DNA of 64,000 nt from the NCBI GenBank assembly GCA_020832235.1, contig JAFIEZ010000018.1:186001-250000 (forward strand), given 5' to 3'. The stretch comes from Bacteroidota bacterium (lineage in GTDB: Bacteria > Bacteroidota > Rhodothermia > Balneolales > HLUCCA01). Under the pieces are notes generated by a model. It was given only the letters and a program-made list of their open reading frames with translations. It had not been told where the DNA came from and did not search any database. Position numbers and translations under genes: made by a program. This document shows, piece after piece, positions 1-9,634 of this stretch. The first letter of the stretch is position 1, and every line of letters starts with the position of its first letter.

Positions 1-1
1 G

Positions 2-1177
2 GCGTTGTTTGAGCGCCAGCGCCAGGAAAACAGTGCCGGTAATTATCTATCAAGGGCGTTGATTGTTGTTCAGTTTGCTGTAGCCGCATTTCTGATAGCC
101 GGAACATGGATTGTATTCACGCAGCTGGATTTCATGCGGAACCAACGACTCGGTTTTGATCAGGAACAAACCGTGGTAATTCCGGCCGGATTCACCAGAA
201 TGATTTTCTATTACGACAGCTTTAAACAGCAGACCACGCAACACCCCGATATACTTGAGGTTATTGGCAGTAATGTCATCATAGGTACAGAAACCCAGAC
301 CTTCGGCTATCGGATTGACGGCGTGAATAACGCGGAAGAGACATCATACCCGGTATTTCTGGTAACAGAAGGTTTTGAGCAGGTATTGGGGATAGAGCTC
401 CTGGCGGGTAGACCGTTTTCTGTGGATTTCATCAATGATGCAACCGAATCGGTTATTGTTAACGAGCGATTTGTGCGCAGAATGGGCTGGTCGGACCCCA
501 ATGACGCTGTAGGCAGGATTATTCGCAGGGATGGGTTTCGTTTTGAGGTAATCGGCGTGCTACCGGATTTCAATATTACCAGTCTGCATCGGGAAATTGA
601 ACCTGTGGTTTTTGAGCTTGCCAAGAATATTCCTGCTCAAATTGGCTATGTAATGGTTAAGGTTCGTCCGGGTGATCCCTCCGGCGCACTACGCGCATTG
701 GAAAAAGCCTGGGTTGAGGTTGATCCCAATCGTCCGTTCGAGTTTTTCTTTCTGGATGAACGAATTGAACAGCAATATCAGAATGAGCAGCAGCTTGCCC
801 GTGTTACAGGATTCTTTGCCATCATCGCCATTCTTCTTTCATGCTTTGGTCTATTTGGCCTGGCATCGTATGCCACCATGCGAAAAAAACGTAGCATTGG
901 AATCCGAAAAGTATTGGGAGCATCGGTAAGCAATCTAATCTTGCTTCAAAGCCGTGAGTTTTTGATGCTTGTAGTACTCGCCAACCTTGTAGCCATTCCG
1001 CTCATATTCTGGGTGATGGGTTCCTGGCTGGAAGGGTTCGCATACCGAATCGCCATTGGTTATGGTCTCATCCTTTCCACTTTTCTGATTACCCTTATTA
1101 TTGCCTTTATCTCGGTTGCCTGGCAAACGACTAAAGCGGCTCTGCAAAATCCTGTTGATAGCATTCAGCGGAATTGA
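2..1177 (+). CDS. FtsX/MacB-type ABC transporter permease, 3' part
   Basis: This is the C-terminal half of an inner-membrane permease of the MacB/FtsX family; the reading frame is open to the left edge, so the true start lies outside the window. Counting from the first visible start-like codon at 5, a membrane segment lies near residues 19-41, a periplasmic MacB-type domain near 45-255, and three membrane helices follow at roughly 267-290, 315-340 and 355-380. The cytoplasmic coupling motif IGIRKVLGAS sits between the first two of these, as is typical of FtsX domains. Such permeases work with an ATPase to move lipoproteins, peptides or drugs, or to transmit force; the substrate cannot be told here. 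The visible 390 residues are about half of the usual 780-820 for the Bacteroidota duplicated form. Confidence 0.85.
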   Translation, partial: ALFERQRQENSAGNYLSRALIVVQFAVAAFLIAGTWIVFTQLDFMRNQRLGFDQEQTVVIPAGFTRMIFYYDSFKQQTTQHPDILEVIGSNVIIGTETQTFGYRIDGVNNAEETSYPVFLVTEGFEQVLGIELLAGRPFSVDFINDATESVIVNERFVRRMGWSDPNDAVGRIIRRDGFRFEVIGVLPDFNITSLHREIEPVVFELAKNIPAQIGYVMVKVRPGDPSGALRALEKAWVEVDPNRPFEFFFLDERIEQQYQNEQQLARVTGFFAIIAILLSCFGLFGLASYATMRKKRSIGIRKVLGASVSNLILLQSREFLMLVVLANLVAIPLIFWVMGSWLEGFAYRIAIGYGLILSTFLITLIIAFISVAWQTTKAALQNPVDSIQRN

Positions 1178-1229
1178 GCTAGAATTAAAGATTGGATTTC
1201 GCATCACGTTACCCGTATATTTAAAGTCT

Positions 1230-1328
1230 GGGGTAAGTCTCATACGACCAGCTCCCTCTGAACTCCGCCAGGACCGGAAGGTAGCAACGGTAAGAGGTCG
1301 TAGCGGTGCGATATGATAAGCTTACCCC
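1230..1328 (+). ncRNA. ffs: Bacterial small SRP RNA (4.5S-like)
   Basis: This is the RNA of the signal recognition particle, which binds Ffh and targets nascent membrane proteins to the translocon. The ends GGGGTAAG (1230-1237) and CTTACCCC (1321-1328) pair exactly. The apical domain carries the universal CCGGAAGG element with a GGAA tetraloop (around 1273-1282), followed by TAGCAACGG, which form the Ffh-binding hairpin. It is about 99 nt, the size of the short bacterial form without the Alu domain. It lies between the permease gene and the convergent lon gene. The exact 5' end is inferred from the closing helix. Confidence 0.93.
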
Positions 1329-1337
1329 TTTTTTTTT
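1321..1337 (+). terminator. T-run after SRP RNA
   Basis: Nine T residues (1329-1337) directly follow the closing helix of the SRP RNA, so the terminal stem may double as an intrinsic terminator. Confidence 0.7.
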
Positions 1338-1354
1338 GCCCTTTTATGCCCGTT

Positions 1355-3772
1355 CTACCGAAAAACGTGCGGAAAGGCCTCTTCAATAGTACTCACTGAG
1401 AATATTTTCAGTCCCTCCTTCACTTTTTGTGGTATTTCAGAGAGATCTTTGAGATTATCACGTGGAATAAGCACATTCGTTATGCGATTGCGTTGAGCAG
1501 CAAGCAGCTTTTCATTGAGTCCGCCAATAGCATAAATTTCACCCCGTAAGGTTATTTCGCCCGTCATCGCAATATCGTGACGAATCGGCTTGCCTGTAAT
1601 CAACGACATAATAGCCAATGCCATAGCCATACCCGCGCTCGGACCGTCTTTCGGGATGGCACCTTCGGGAATATGCAAGTGAAATTCATGCGTATCGAAA
1701 TAATCATCCGCGACCCCAAACTCCGCCGAACGTGAACGGATATAGGTAAGAGCAGCCTGGGCCGACTCCTTCATTACATCACCGAGCTGACCGGTAAGCG
1801 TAAAACGGGACTTTCCTTTCACAACAGCTACATCAATCTGCAGGATGGATCCACCAGTTGATGTCCACGCCAGACCATTTACCGAGCCTATCTTATCGCG
1901 CTTATCCAGATCCCGGTCGCGATAGCGCTCAACGCCAAGGAACTCGTGAATTCGGTCGGTATTGATTGTGATAGACGATTTGCGTTTTTTTTCTTTTCTG
2001 GAGCGGACTTCGAGGCGGGCAATTTTACGGCAAACAGCGGAGAGCTGTTGCTCGAGTTGCCGCACGCCCGACTCGGCGGTGTACTTACGAATGACCTCCA
2101 AAATGGCATCATCCTTAAACTTAACACGGGATGGCGTTAATCCGTGGCTTTCAAATAGCTTGGGCAACAGGTGTTTGCGCGAAATTTCAAGCTTATCGTG
2201 CTCCAGATATCCGGGTAGATTAATAATCTCCATGCGGTCGAGCAGCGCAGGCTGTATATTGCTGGCCACATTCGCTGTCGTGATAAACATCACCTGTGAT
2301 AAATCGAAGTCGATATCCAGATAGTGATCGTTAAATGTAGCATTTTGTTCAGGGTCAAGCACCTCCAGCACCGCCGATGAGGGATCACCCCGGAAATCAT
2401 GCCCAAGTTTGTCGATTTCATCCAAGATCACGACCGGATTCATGGTTCCGGCTTTTTTAATGCCTTGGATAATGCGTCCCGGCATGGAACCGATATAGGT
2501 TTTTCGGTGTCCACGGATTTCGGCTTCGTCGCTCACTCCACCCAGGGCTATTCGGATGGTTTTTCTGCCTAAAGCGTTGGCAATAGACTTAGCCAGTGAC
2601 GTTTTTCCCGTGCCCGGAGGTCCAACAAAACACAGAATCTGACTTTTGATACTTTTTACCAGATTCAACACCGCGATATACTCCAAAATGCGGTCCTTAG
2701 GTTTTTCGAGGCCGAAGTGATCTTTGTCGAGCTCTTGCTGAGCCGCATCGATGTCTAAAATATCTTCGCTGTACGTTCCCCAGGGCATGGATACCAGCCA
2801 GTCTATATAATTTCGGGCAACGGTATATTCGGGCGACATGGCCGGTGTTTTTCGGAGCCTCTCCAGCTCTTCAAGGGCCTTACTACGTGCCTGTGGACTC
2901 ATCTCGAGCTGATCGATCTGTTCTTTAAGTCGGGCAAGCTCCGGATCTCCGTAGTCATGCTCATCGAGCTCATCCTGCAGGGCACGAATTTGTTCCTGAA
3001 TGTAGAATCGCTTCTGCGTTTCCTGAATTTCAACCTGAACTTTTTCGTTGATTTTATTGGAAACTTCAAGCACCTCCAACTCGCTCGTGAGTGTTGTGAG
3101 CAATCGTTTAAACATGGCATCCAGCGACTTCTCCTCGAGCAGTTTCTGCCGGTCATCAATCTCCAGATCAAGATAGGAGGCCATATAAAACAGTTGCTTA
3201 GACGGCTCAGCATCAATATCGAACCCAAGTAATACTTCCTCAGGAAGCTCGCTGTTCATCATTACATAACGCTCAAATTTTTCGCGCGTCTTGCGTACCA
3301 GGGTCTTTAGAATAGATTTATTTCGGGTAGACGGAGCTCCAACAACTGAAAATGTAGCCGTAAAGTAAGGGTCTTCCTGGGTGATCTTACGAATTTTCAT
3401 CACATCCATCCCACTCACCAGTACCTTCATGAGATTATTGGGCAGACGGAGCACCTGTACGATACGGGCAAGTGTACCGGTTTTATGAAGCTCATCGGCT
3501 AATGGCTCCTCCTCGTCGGGATCTTCCTGCGTTGCGAGCAGAATAAATTTATGGGTAGACACCACCGATTCAATCGCTTTTACGGTACTGTCGCGACCGA
3601 CCAAAATTGGAAACATGGTGTACGGGAAAATAACGGTATCGCGAAGGGGCAGAACCGGGAGCTCTTCAGGTACTTCCTCGTTTTCTGCGGATGCTTCAAG
3701 TAAAAGCTGATCTATTCCGGAAAGGAGGAGATCATGATCGATGGTTTCTGCCGTTTTTTTCTTTTTTGCCAT
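1355..3772 (-). CDS. lon: ATP-dependent Lon protease
   Basis: Cytoplasmic AAA+ serine protease that degrades misfolded and regulatory proteins. The 805 residues follow the LonA layout: an N-terminal substrate-binding domain (about 35-240), a helical linker, an AAA+ module with Walker A GPPGTGKT near residue 384 and Walker B VVILDEIDK, and a C-terminal protease domain. The catalytic dyad is Ser712 in PKDGPSAGMAM and Lys755 in GGLNEKLL; their 43-residue spacing equals that of the E. coli Ser679/Lys722 pair. The start at MAKKKK gives a full-length family member. It is transcribed away from recN, with 249 bp between them, and converges on the SRP RNA gene. Confidence 0.98.
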   Translation of the reverse strand: MAKKKKTAETIDHDLLLSGIDQLLLEASAENEEVPEELPVLPLRDTVIFPYTMFPILVGRDSTVKAIESVVSTHKFILLATQEDPDEEEPLADELHKTGTLARIVQVLRLPNNLMKVLVSGMDVMKIRKITQEDPYFTATFSVVGAPSTRNKSILKTLVRKTREKFERYVMMNSELPEEVLLGFDIDAEPSKQLFYMASYLDLEIDDRQKLLEEKSLDAMFKRLLTTLTSELEVLEVSNKINEKVQVEIQETQKRFYIQEQIRALQDELDEHDYGDPELARLKEQIDQLEMSPQARSKALEELERLRKTPAMSPEYTVARNYIDWLVSMPWGTYSEDILDIDAAQQELDKDHFGLEKPKDRILEYIAVLNLVKSIKSQILCFVGPPGTGKTSLAKSIANALGRKTIRIALGGVSDEAEIRGHRKTYIGSMPGRIIQGIKKAGTMNPVVILDEIDKLGHDFRGDPSSAVLEVLDPEQNATFNDHYLDIDFDLSQVMFITTANVASNIQPALLDRMEIINLPGYLEHDKLEISRKHLLPKLFESHGLTPSRVKFKDDAILEVIRKYTAESGVRQLEQQLSAVCRKIARLEVRSRKEKKRKSSITINTDRIHEFLGVERYRDRDLDKRDKIGSVNGLAWTSTGGSILQIDVAVVKGKSRFTLTGQLGDVMKESAQAALTYIRSRSAEFGVADDYFDTHEFHLHIPEGAIPKDGPSAGMAMALAIMSLITGKPIRHDIAMTGEITLRGEIYAIGGLNEKLLAAQRNRITNVLIPRDNLKDLSEIPQKVKEGLKIFSVSTIEEAFPHVFR

Positions 3773-4021
3773 GGTGTAAATGCGTTGATATTCTTCTGAG
3801 CCGTAAGATATGCAAAATTGGAGTGTATCGCTGTGGGCGGAAACCTTGTTGACTCATCTTGTGGTCTTATTGTAAAAAAAATGTGATTTTGTGTGTAAGA
3901 TTTTGCCTCCAAATGACTCATTATAGCAGATGGAATGTAACACTACACATCAGTAATTTGTTATCGATACACAACAGGAGAACATCCTGCTATTTAACCG
4001 AATCTATTTTTCACATCGTTT

Positions 4022-5758
4022 ATGATTGAATCTATTTACGTCAAAGATTTCGCCCTGATTGATGAGCTCGAGGTCAATCCCGGTGCGGGACTGAATATCA
4101 TTACCGGTCAGACCGGCGCGGGGAAGTCGATTCTTATCGGTGCTTTGAATATGATTTTAGGTGAACGGGCCGATACCGACACCATTCGGCATGGTGCACA
4201 GAAAGCGGTAGCGGAGGCGCTCATACGGGTTGGCAATAACGATCAGATTCGCAAGGTTTTGGAAGAAGCTGAAGTTGAATTTCGGAATGTTCTCATACTT
4301 CGCCGTGAAATTCGGTCGGCAGCCAGCAGGGCTTTCGTTAACGATACCCCCGTTCCTGTGGGAGTACTGAAAAAAATCGGGGATTTGCTGGTCGACTTAC
4401 ATGGGCAGCACGATCATCAGTTACTGCTCAAGGAGGAGCATCATCGTGAGGTGGTTGACGGCCTGCAGCAGGTACGCCCCCATCTTGAAGCATGGCAACA
4501 GCAGTATCGGGAAGTTGTAGCGATACGAAAGTCGCTTTCAACGCTACGTAAGCAGGAAAAAGACCTACAGGAGAAACAGGAACTGTACCGATTTCAGCTG
4601 AAAGAACTGGAAACGGTGCAACCGGATGTAGAAGAGTATGAGCAGATGGAGCAGGAGATGCGGTTGTTAGACAATGCTGAAGAGCTCGACCAGAAAGCGG
4701 CGCTTGTCGTACAGGCCGGAAGTGAGTCGGAGGTCAACATCGAAGACCTGCTCACTATTATGGGTACTGCACTGGAAGATCTGGCCGCCATTGAAAACGG
4801 ATTTGAAGGCTATGTTCAGGAGTTTAACGCCGCCAGAATCAGTATCCGGGAGGCGGTTCGATTCGCCGAACGGTACCGTTCAGGTATTGAGTTTAATCCG
4901 CAGCGACTTGAATTTCTTCGTAAACGCCAGTCTGACTTACGTAAGTTAGAAAAGAAGTACGGCAAGAGTATTGAAGAGCTATGTGAGTATATGAATGAAC
5001 TGCGTAGTAATCTGAATTTAGCAGATAACTATGATATAGAAATTGAGAAGCTCGAGAACAAGGTCGCTCAGGCGTTGGATGTACTCAAGGAGAAGGCTAC
5101 CAAACTGCATGAAGCCCGGGTTAATGCCTCACAAAAACTGGGGGAACAAATTGTTGGTGAACTCCAAAAACTGGGTATTGTACACGCCCGATTCGAGACC
5201 CGGGTCGATTGGCTGGTTGATACAGGTGGCTGGATTGAAATTGATGAACAACGTGTCGCGTGCACGGAGTTCGGCAGCGACGATGTGCGTTTCTTCATCT
5301 CTACGAACAAGGGGGAAGTACCTAAACCCCTTTCTAAAACGGCTTCCGGTGGGGAAATTAGCCGAATAATGCTGGCTTTGAAATCTATCCTCGCTATGGA
5401 GCAATCTTTACCGGTTATGATTTTTGATGAAATCGATACGGGGATAAGCGGTGAAGTTGCCGAGCAGGTTGGTCAGACGATGCGTCGCCTGGCAACGAAA
5501 TGTCAGATTTTGGCCATTACCCATCAGCCGCAGATTGCCTCACAGGCACATCATCATTTCAAAGTCTCGAAACAGGAAGAAAAGGAACGCACCATTACGT
5601 ACATCCACAAATTGGATAATGAAGAGCATATACGCGAGGTAGCCACACTTATGAGTGGTGCCAAAGTGAGTGAAGCGGCGTTAAAAAGTGCCCGTGAATT
5701 GGTGGAAAGTGTTTCGCTTAATTATGCACCGCCGTCGGACGGAGATGTGAAACCTTGA
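4022..5758 (+). CDS. recN: DNA repair protein RecN
   Basis: SMC-like ATPase acting in double-strand-break repair. Walker A GQTGAGKS is at residues 29-36; a long coiled-coil-rich middle (about 150-380) separates it from the C-terminal half, which carries the signature region TASGGEISR and Walker B PVMIFDEIDTGISG, followed by AITHQPQIA. The length of 578 residues is normal for RecN. Its 3' end overlaps the 3' end of convergent dxs by 41 bp, with no room for an intrinsic terminator. No Shine-Dalgarno sequence is visible before the ATG, in line with most starts in this window. I saw no E. coli-type LexA box upstream. Confidence 0.97.
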   Translation: MIESIYVKDFALIDELEVNPGAGLNIITGQTGAGKSILIGALNMILGERADTDTIRHGAQKAVAEALIRVGNNDQIRKVLEEAEVEFRNVLILRREIRSAASRAFVNDTPVPVGVLKKIGDLLVDLHGQHDHQLLLKEEHHREVVDGLQQVRPHLEAWQQQYREVVAIRKSLSTLRKQEKDLQEKQELYRFQLKELETVQPDVEEYEQMEQEMRLLDNAEELDQKAALVVQAGSESEVNIEDLLTIMGTALEDLAAIENGFEGYVQEFNAARISIREAVRFAERYRSGIEFNPQRLEFLRKRQSDLRKLEKKYGKSIEELCEYMNELRSNLNLADNYDIEIEKLENKVAQALDVLKEKATKLHEARVNASQKLGEQIVGELQKLGIVHARFETRVDWLVDTGGWIEIDEQRVACTEFGSDDVRFFISTNKGEVPKPLSKTASGGEISRIMLALKSILAMEQSLPVMIFDEIDTGISGEVAEQVGQTMRRLATKCQILAITHQPQIASQAHHHFKVSKQEEKERTITYIHKLDNEEHIREVATLMSGAKVSEAALKSARELVESVSLNYAPPSDGDVKP

Positions 5759-7673
5759 ATTTAGCTAACTGCTGTTTAACCGTTTCAACTACAGCCAATG
5801 CATCAATTCCTGCCTCGCGATAGAGTTCTTTTTGCGAACCATGCTCAATAATCTGGTCAGGTACGCCCATAATTTTCACAGAGATCCCAGGGTGATTTTC
5901 AGCAATATACTCGGTAACAGCGCTGCCAAATCCACCTAATTTTGTACCGTCTTCGATCGTGACTATAGATTTGTACGTACTTGCAATTTCATCCAAAAGC
6001 TGCGTATCGAGTGGTTTCACAAAACGCATATTGTAGTGGCCGATGCGAATGCCTTCATCTTCCAACATGTGCGCTGCGTCTGTAACCTGGTTGCCGATGG
6101 TACCGAAAGATAGAACAGCAACTTGGTCGCCCTGACGTAAACATTCGCCTTTCCCAATTTCAATCTGACGAGGCGTATTCTCTTCGGGCATAAAATTCTG
6201 TACCTCACCACGCGGGTAACGTATAGAAAAAGCGCCATCTTCATAGTTGGAAGCGGTATACATCATATCACGAAGCTCAACTTCATTCATTGGAGCAGCA
6301 ACGATAACATTAGGTACGCAACGCATGTAGCTAATGTCGTATAACCCGTGGTGAGTTGGACCGTCGGCCCCAACAAGACCTGCTCTGTCCATACAGAAAA
6401 CTACCGGTAGCTTCTGTATACAGACATCGTGAATAACTTGATCGTAGGCTCGTTGCATAAATGTAGAATAAATCGCCACAAAAGGTTTGACCCCTTGTGT
6501 AGCGAGTCCGGCAGCGAACGTAACACCATGCTGCTCGGCAATACCCACATCGTACGTACGTTCAGGCATTTCTTTCATCATCTTGAGCAGGCCGGTACCG
6601 CTGGGCATAGCCGCTGTAATTCCAACAATTCGGGAATCTTTTTTTGCCAGACCGATGAGGGTGTCGGCAAATACATCTTGATATTTGGGCAGACTGGGCT
6701 TGGTAGGTTTCACGGCTAGTGAAGCCCCGGACACTTTATCGAACGGGCTTCCAGAGGCGTGCCATTTAACCTGATCTTTTTCGGCAGGAGCAAAGCCCTT
6801 CCCTTTAACCGTTACCACATGGAGCAGTTTGGGTCCGGGTATTTTCTTCAGATCCTGCAAGGTTTTGGTCAGGTTTTTCACATTATGACCGTCTACCGGA
6901 CCGTAATATTTGAATCCCAGAGCTCGGAATAGAGACCCTGGGGTGAGCGCTGTGGTCATGGCAGCCTCCAGCCGCGACGCGACCTTCCGCATTTTATCGC
7001 CGGCAGCTTTGAAATGGCCCAGCATATCATAAACTTCGTCGCGAATTTTATTAAATGTGCCACTGGATGTAATGTCAGCAAGATACTCGTTGAGTGCGCC
7101 TACATTGGGGTCAATTGACATCCGGTTGTCATTCAAAATAACCAAGACATTACTGTTCATAGCTCCGGCATTGTTCATAGCCTCGAAAGCCATTCCTGCC
7201 GACATTGAACCATCGCCAATTACGGCAACTACGTGTTTATCTTCTTTATTGTGATCACGACCAATCGCCATACCTAATGCGGCAGATATAGAAGTACTGG
7301 AGTGACCAACACCAAAAGTATCGTACGGGCTTTCACTGCGTTTGGGAAACCCAGACAACCCGCCGTATTTCCGGTTCGTATGAAAATTTTCCCTGCGGCC
7401 TGTAAGTATTTTGTGACCATATGCCTGATGGCCAACATCCCAAACCAGTAAATCATCAGGGGTATTATAGGCATGGTGCAAGGCAACGGTAAGCTCAACA
7501 ACGCCTAAACTGGCACCGAAATGCCCCCCGTGAATCGAGACAATATCTATTATATAGTCCCTTAACTCGAAACTTAAGTCTACAAGTTGGTCAGCAGTGA
7601 GTTTGCGGATATCTGCCGGTGAATGGATGGTTGCCAGTAATGGGCCCGGTGTTGCAATGCGTTCGTCGGCCAT
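5718..7673 (-). CDS. dxs: 1-deoxy-D-xylulose-5-phosphate synthase
   Basis: Thiamine-diphosphate enzyme of the MEP pathway; it condenses pyruvate and glyceraldehyde 3-phosphate into DXP, the precursor of isoprenoids, thiamine and pyridoxal. The N-terminal ThDP/Mg-binding motif GDGSMSAGMAFEAMNNAG is followed by the transketolase pyrimidine-binding domain (TYDVGIAEQHGVTFAAG) and a C-terminal transketolase domain, in 651 residues, which is usual. The start ATG is 2 bp after the xseB stop, so the two form an operon; xseB next to dxs is a common arrangement. Its last 41 bp overlap recN on the other strand. Confidence 0.97.
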   Translation of the reverse strand: MADERIATPGPLLATIHSPADIRKLTADQLVDLSFELRDYIIDIVSIHGGHFGASLGVVELTVALHHAYNTPDDLLVWDVGHQAYGHKILTGRRENFHTNRKYGGLSGFPKRSESPYDTFGVGHSSTSISAALGMAIGRDHNKEDKHVVAVIGDGSMSAGMAFEAMNNAGAMNSNVLVILNDNRMSIDPNVGALNEYLADITSSGTFNKIRDEVYDMLGHFKAAGDKMRKVASRLEAAMTTALTPGSLFRALGFKYYGPVDGHNVKNLTKTLQDLKKIPGPKLLHVVTVKGKGFAPAEKDQVKWHASGSPFDKVSGASLAVKPTKPSLPKYQDVFADTLIGLAKKDSRIVGITAAMPSGTGLLKMMKEMPERTYDVGIAEQHGVTFAAGLATQGVKPFVAIYSTFMQRAYDQVIHDVCIQKLPVVFCMDRAGLVGADGPTHHGLYDISYMRCVPNVIVAAPMNEVELRDMMYTASNYEDGAFSIRYPRGEVQNFMPEENTPRQIEIGKGECLRQGDQVAVLSFGTIGNQVTDAAHMLEDEGIRIGHYNMRFVKPLDTQLLDEIASTYKSIVTIEDGTKLGGFGSAVTEYIAENHPGISVKIMGVPDQIIEHGSQKELYREAGIDALAVVETVKQQLAKFKVSHLRPTAVHN

Positions 7674-7675
7674 CG

Positions 7676-7870
7676 TTATGAATTTTGTTCTTGATTTACT
7701 TTATCGATTCGGAGCTCTGCTTTTTCAAGAATTTCGGAGCAATGTTTCGAGAGTTTCATACCTTCCTCGTACAAACTAACCGACTCTTCCAGAGATACAG
7801 ACCCTTCTTCGAGTTTGTTCACAATAGCTTCCAGATTCTTTAAAGCATCTTCAAAACTGATTCGTTCCAT
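7676..7870 (-). CDS. xseB: Exodeoxyribonuclease VII small subunit
   Basis: Small subunit that binds XseA to form exonuclease VII, which degrades single-stranded DNA into oligonucleotides. The 64-residue product starts MERISFEDALKNLEAIV and has the family signature LEEGSVSLEESVSLYEEGMK, predicted as an antiparallel coiled coil. I chose the ATG at 7870 over an in-frame upstream start at 7930, because the extra 20 residues are arginine-rich and do not belong to the family. No xseA is in the window. It is translationally close to dxs. Confidence 0.9.
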   Translation of the reverse strand: MERISFEDALKNLEAIVNKLEEGSVSLEESVSLYEEGMKLSKHCSEILEKAELRIDKVNQEQNS

Positions 7871-8080
7871 ATAGCGAGGTCTATTTCTTGTGATACGTGG
7901 ATATAATCTATCATATACGCAACTTAGCAAAACAACGAGTAATTTCCCGAAAATTCTGTTTTTAAATGAACGATTGCCAATTTGAATTGCTTCTAATTTT
8001 GTATTCAGATACTTTTACACAATCGTGTTAGGTAAAAGGGAACACAACGTTCAGAATATTTAGAAGTAAAAGGAATCATT

Positions 8081-8413
8081 ATGGCTTATGTAGTAACCGA
8101 ACCCTGTATTAATTGTAAATATACCAACTGTGCAGCCGTTTGTCCGGTTGACGCATTCAGGGAAGGTCCGAATTTTTTGGTCATCGACCCGAATGAATGT
8201 ATTGACTGCGATGCCTGCGTGTCGGAATGTCCGGTTGAAGCAATTTTCCCGGATGACGAGGTACCTGCAGAATGGGAGCATTACATCGACTGGAACGAGC
8301 GTCTTGCCGAGAAGTGGGAAGACAATGTAATCAACGAAACGAAAGATGCATTGCCAGACGCAGACGAGTGGGCTAATAAGCCTAAGAGCGTTGATGATAT
8401 CATTCAGGAATAA
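8081..8413 (+). CDS. fdxA: Seven-iron ferredoxin (3Fe-4S/4Fe-4S)
   Basis: Small soluble electron carrier. Cysteines 9, 12, 17, 21 in the first half and 40, 43, 46, 50 in the second reproduce the Azotobacter FdI pattern: Cys9, 17 and 50 for the 3Fe-4S cluster, Cys21, 40, 43 and 46 for the 4Fe-4S cluster, and Cys12 as the extra residue. The acidic C-terminal tail (residues 60-110) is typical of the 7Fe family. The start is supported by AAAAGGA a few bases upstream, one of the few recognisable ribosome-binding sites here. It stands alone, divergent from xseB-dxs and followed by a strong terminator. Confidence 0.95.
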   Translation: MAYVVTEPCINCKYTNCAAVCPVDAFREGPNFLVIDPNECIDCDACVSECPVEAIFPDDEVPAEWEHYIDWNERLAEKWEDNVINETKDALPDADEWANKPKSVDDIIQE

Positions 8414-8472
8414 GTGACAATCTAAATAGTGCAGGTCCACTGAGCAGCGAATCTGCCGTTATTTTTATTTCC

Positions 8473-8505
8473 AAGGCCGGGTATTTCATATGCTCGGCCT
8501 TTTGT
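8473..8505 (+). terminator. Intrinsic terminator after fdxA
   Basis: AAGGCCG (8473-8479) pairs with CGGCCTT (8495-8501), and the stem runs into a short T stretch. Confidence 0.8.
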
Positions 8506-8563
8506 TTATTGGTTAGCGTCTACGCTCTATGATGGCCAAATTTCTCTGTTATAATTTGGCCAG

Positions 8564-9394
8564 GTGCACTCAAACGTAATTCGCATGAACTCTCACTATC
8601 CAAAAATAATGGGCATCCTGAATTGTACACCCGATTCTTTTTCAGACGGCGGGTTATACATGGATGTGGATGCGGCTGTAATTCGTGCCGGTGAAATGAT
8701 ATCGCAGGGTGCTTCAATTATTGATATTGGGGGTGAATCTACTCGACCAGGTAGTGATCCTGTACCTGTGGCACAGGAAATGCAGAGAACCATTCCTGTG
8801 CTTGAAAAATGTATTGCACGATGGCCCGAAATAGCCTTTTCCATCGACACGACCAAATTTGAAGTTGCGGAAGCGGCACTTCAAACAGGCGCTCATTACG
8901 TAAACGACGTAAGCGGACTTCGAAAAGAGCCTCGTTTCATTGACCTCTGTATAAAGTATAATGCCGGGCTGATGATAATGCACTCTATTGGAAATCCGAA
9001 AACGATGCAGGAAAATCCTGTTTATGACAATGTTGTGGAGGAAGTACGTCATGAGCTCGTTTCCAAAGCCGATGAGGCCCGTGCCCGTGGCGTCAAAGAG
9101 GTCGTTATTGATCCCGGTATCGGTTTTGGCAAAACCTTGAAGCACAATATTGCTTTGATCAAGTCCATAAGCAGATTTTGCGACACCGGGTATCCTGTGC
9201 TCATTGGTGCGTCACGAAAATCCATGATAGGCAACATGCTGAATGGCAGGCCCGCTGAAGACCGATTGGCAGGTACATTAGCCGTACACTATCATGCATT
9301 ACTATCTGGAGCACATATACTTCGGGTGCATGATGTTCAGGAAGCACACGATACACTGCTTGTTTACAGACATCTTGGCAGGCTGCAGGGATAG
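8564..9394 (+). CDS. folP: Dihydropteroate synthase
   Basis: Folate-pathway enzyme that joins 6-hydroxymethyl-dihydropterin pyrophosphate with p-aminobenzoate. The TIM barrel shows the expected signatures: GILNCTPDSFSDGG near residue 17, IIDIGGESTRPGS, an INDVSGL-like segment (YVNDVSGL), IDPGIGFGKT, and GASRKSMIG near the C-terminus. The length of 276 is normal. An alternative ATG seven codons downstream (8585) is equally possible, since neither has a strong ribosome-binding site. It precedes cdaA by 240 bp, an order often seen in related phyla. Confidence 0.96.
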   Translation: MHSNVIRMNSHYPKIMGILNCTPDSFSDGGLYMDVDAAVIRAGEMISQGASIIDIGGESTRPGSDPVPVAQEMQRTIPVLEKCIARWPEIAFSIDTTKFEVAEAALQTGAHYVNDVSGLRKEPRFIDLCIKYNAGLMIMHSIGNPKTMQENPVYDNVVEEVRHELVSKADEARARGVKEVVIDPGIGFGKTLKHNIALIKSISRFCDTGYPVLIGASRKSMIGNMLNGRPAEDRLAGTLAVHYHALLSGAHILRVHDVQEAHDTLLVYRHLGRLQG

Positions 9395-9634
9395 CAAAAT
9401 CAGGGTTAAGCTTTTGGGATGCGAAACCTGTGCAATTTCACACAATAGTCAGTACCCCTGCTATTTAGCCGTCTACTTATCCAACCTGTTGCTTTCGGAA
9501 CGGTTCATGAATTCAGTCTGTCTTAAGCGTCTTCGCAAATACAAGCAGTCCCGATTTACAAACACATGATATCCTTTTTTAAAGTATATTGACGTAATGA
9601 TAACCAAGTTAAGTACTTCCAGAAACTCGCCATT

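Noticed and set aside
1101-1316. Open frame across the SRP RNA
   Set aside because: It overlaps the permease end and the SRP RNA, whose structure and conserved core are unambiguous.
3773-4021. SOS box in front of recN
   Set aside because: No CTGT-N8-ACAG type site in the lon/recN gap; regulators in this lineage may use another motif.
9294-9569. 91-codon frame after folP
   Set aside because: It overlaps the folP end in another frame and has no ribosome-binding site or recognisable product; the 240-bp gap before cdaA otherwise shows nothing I can support.
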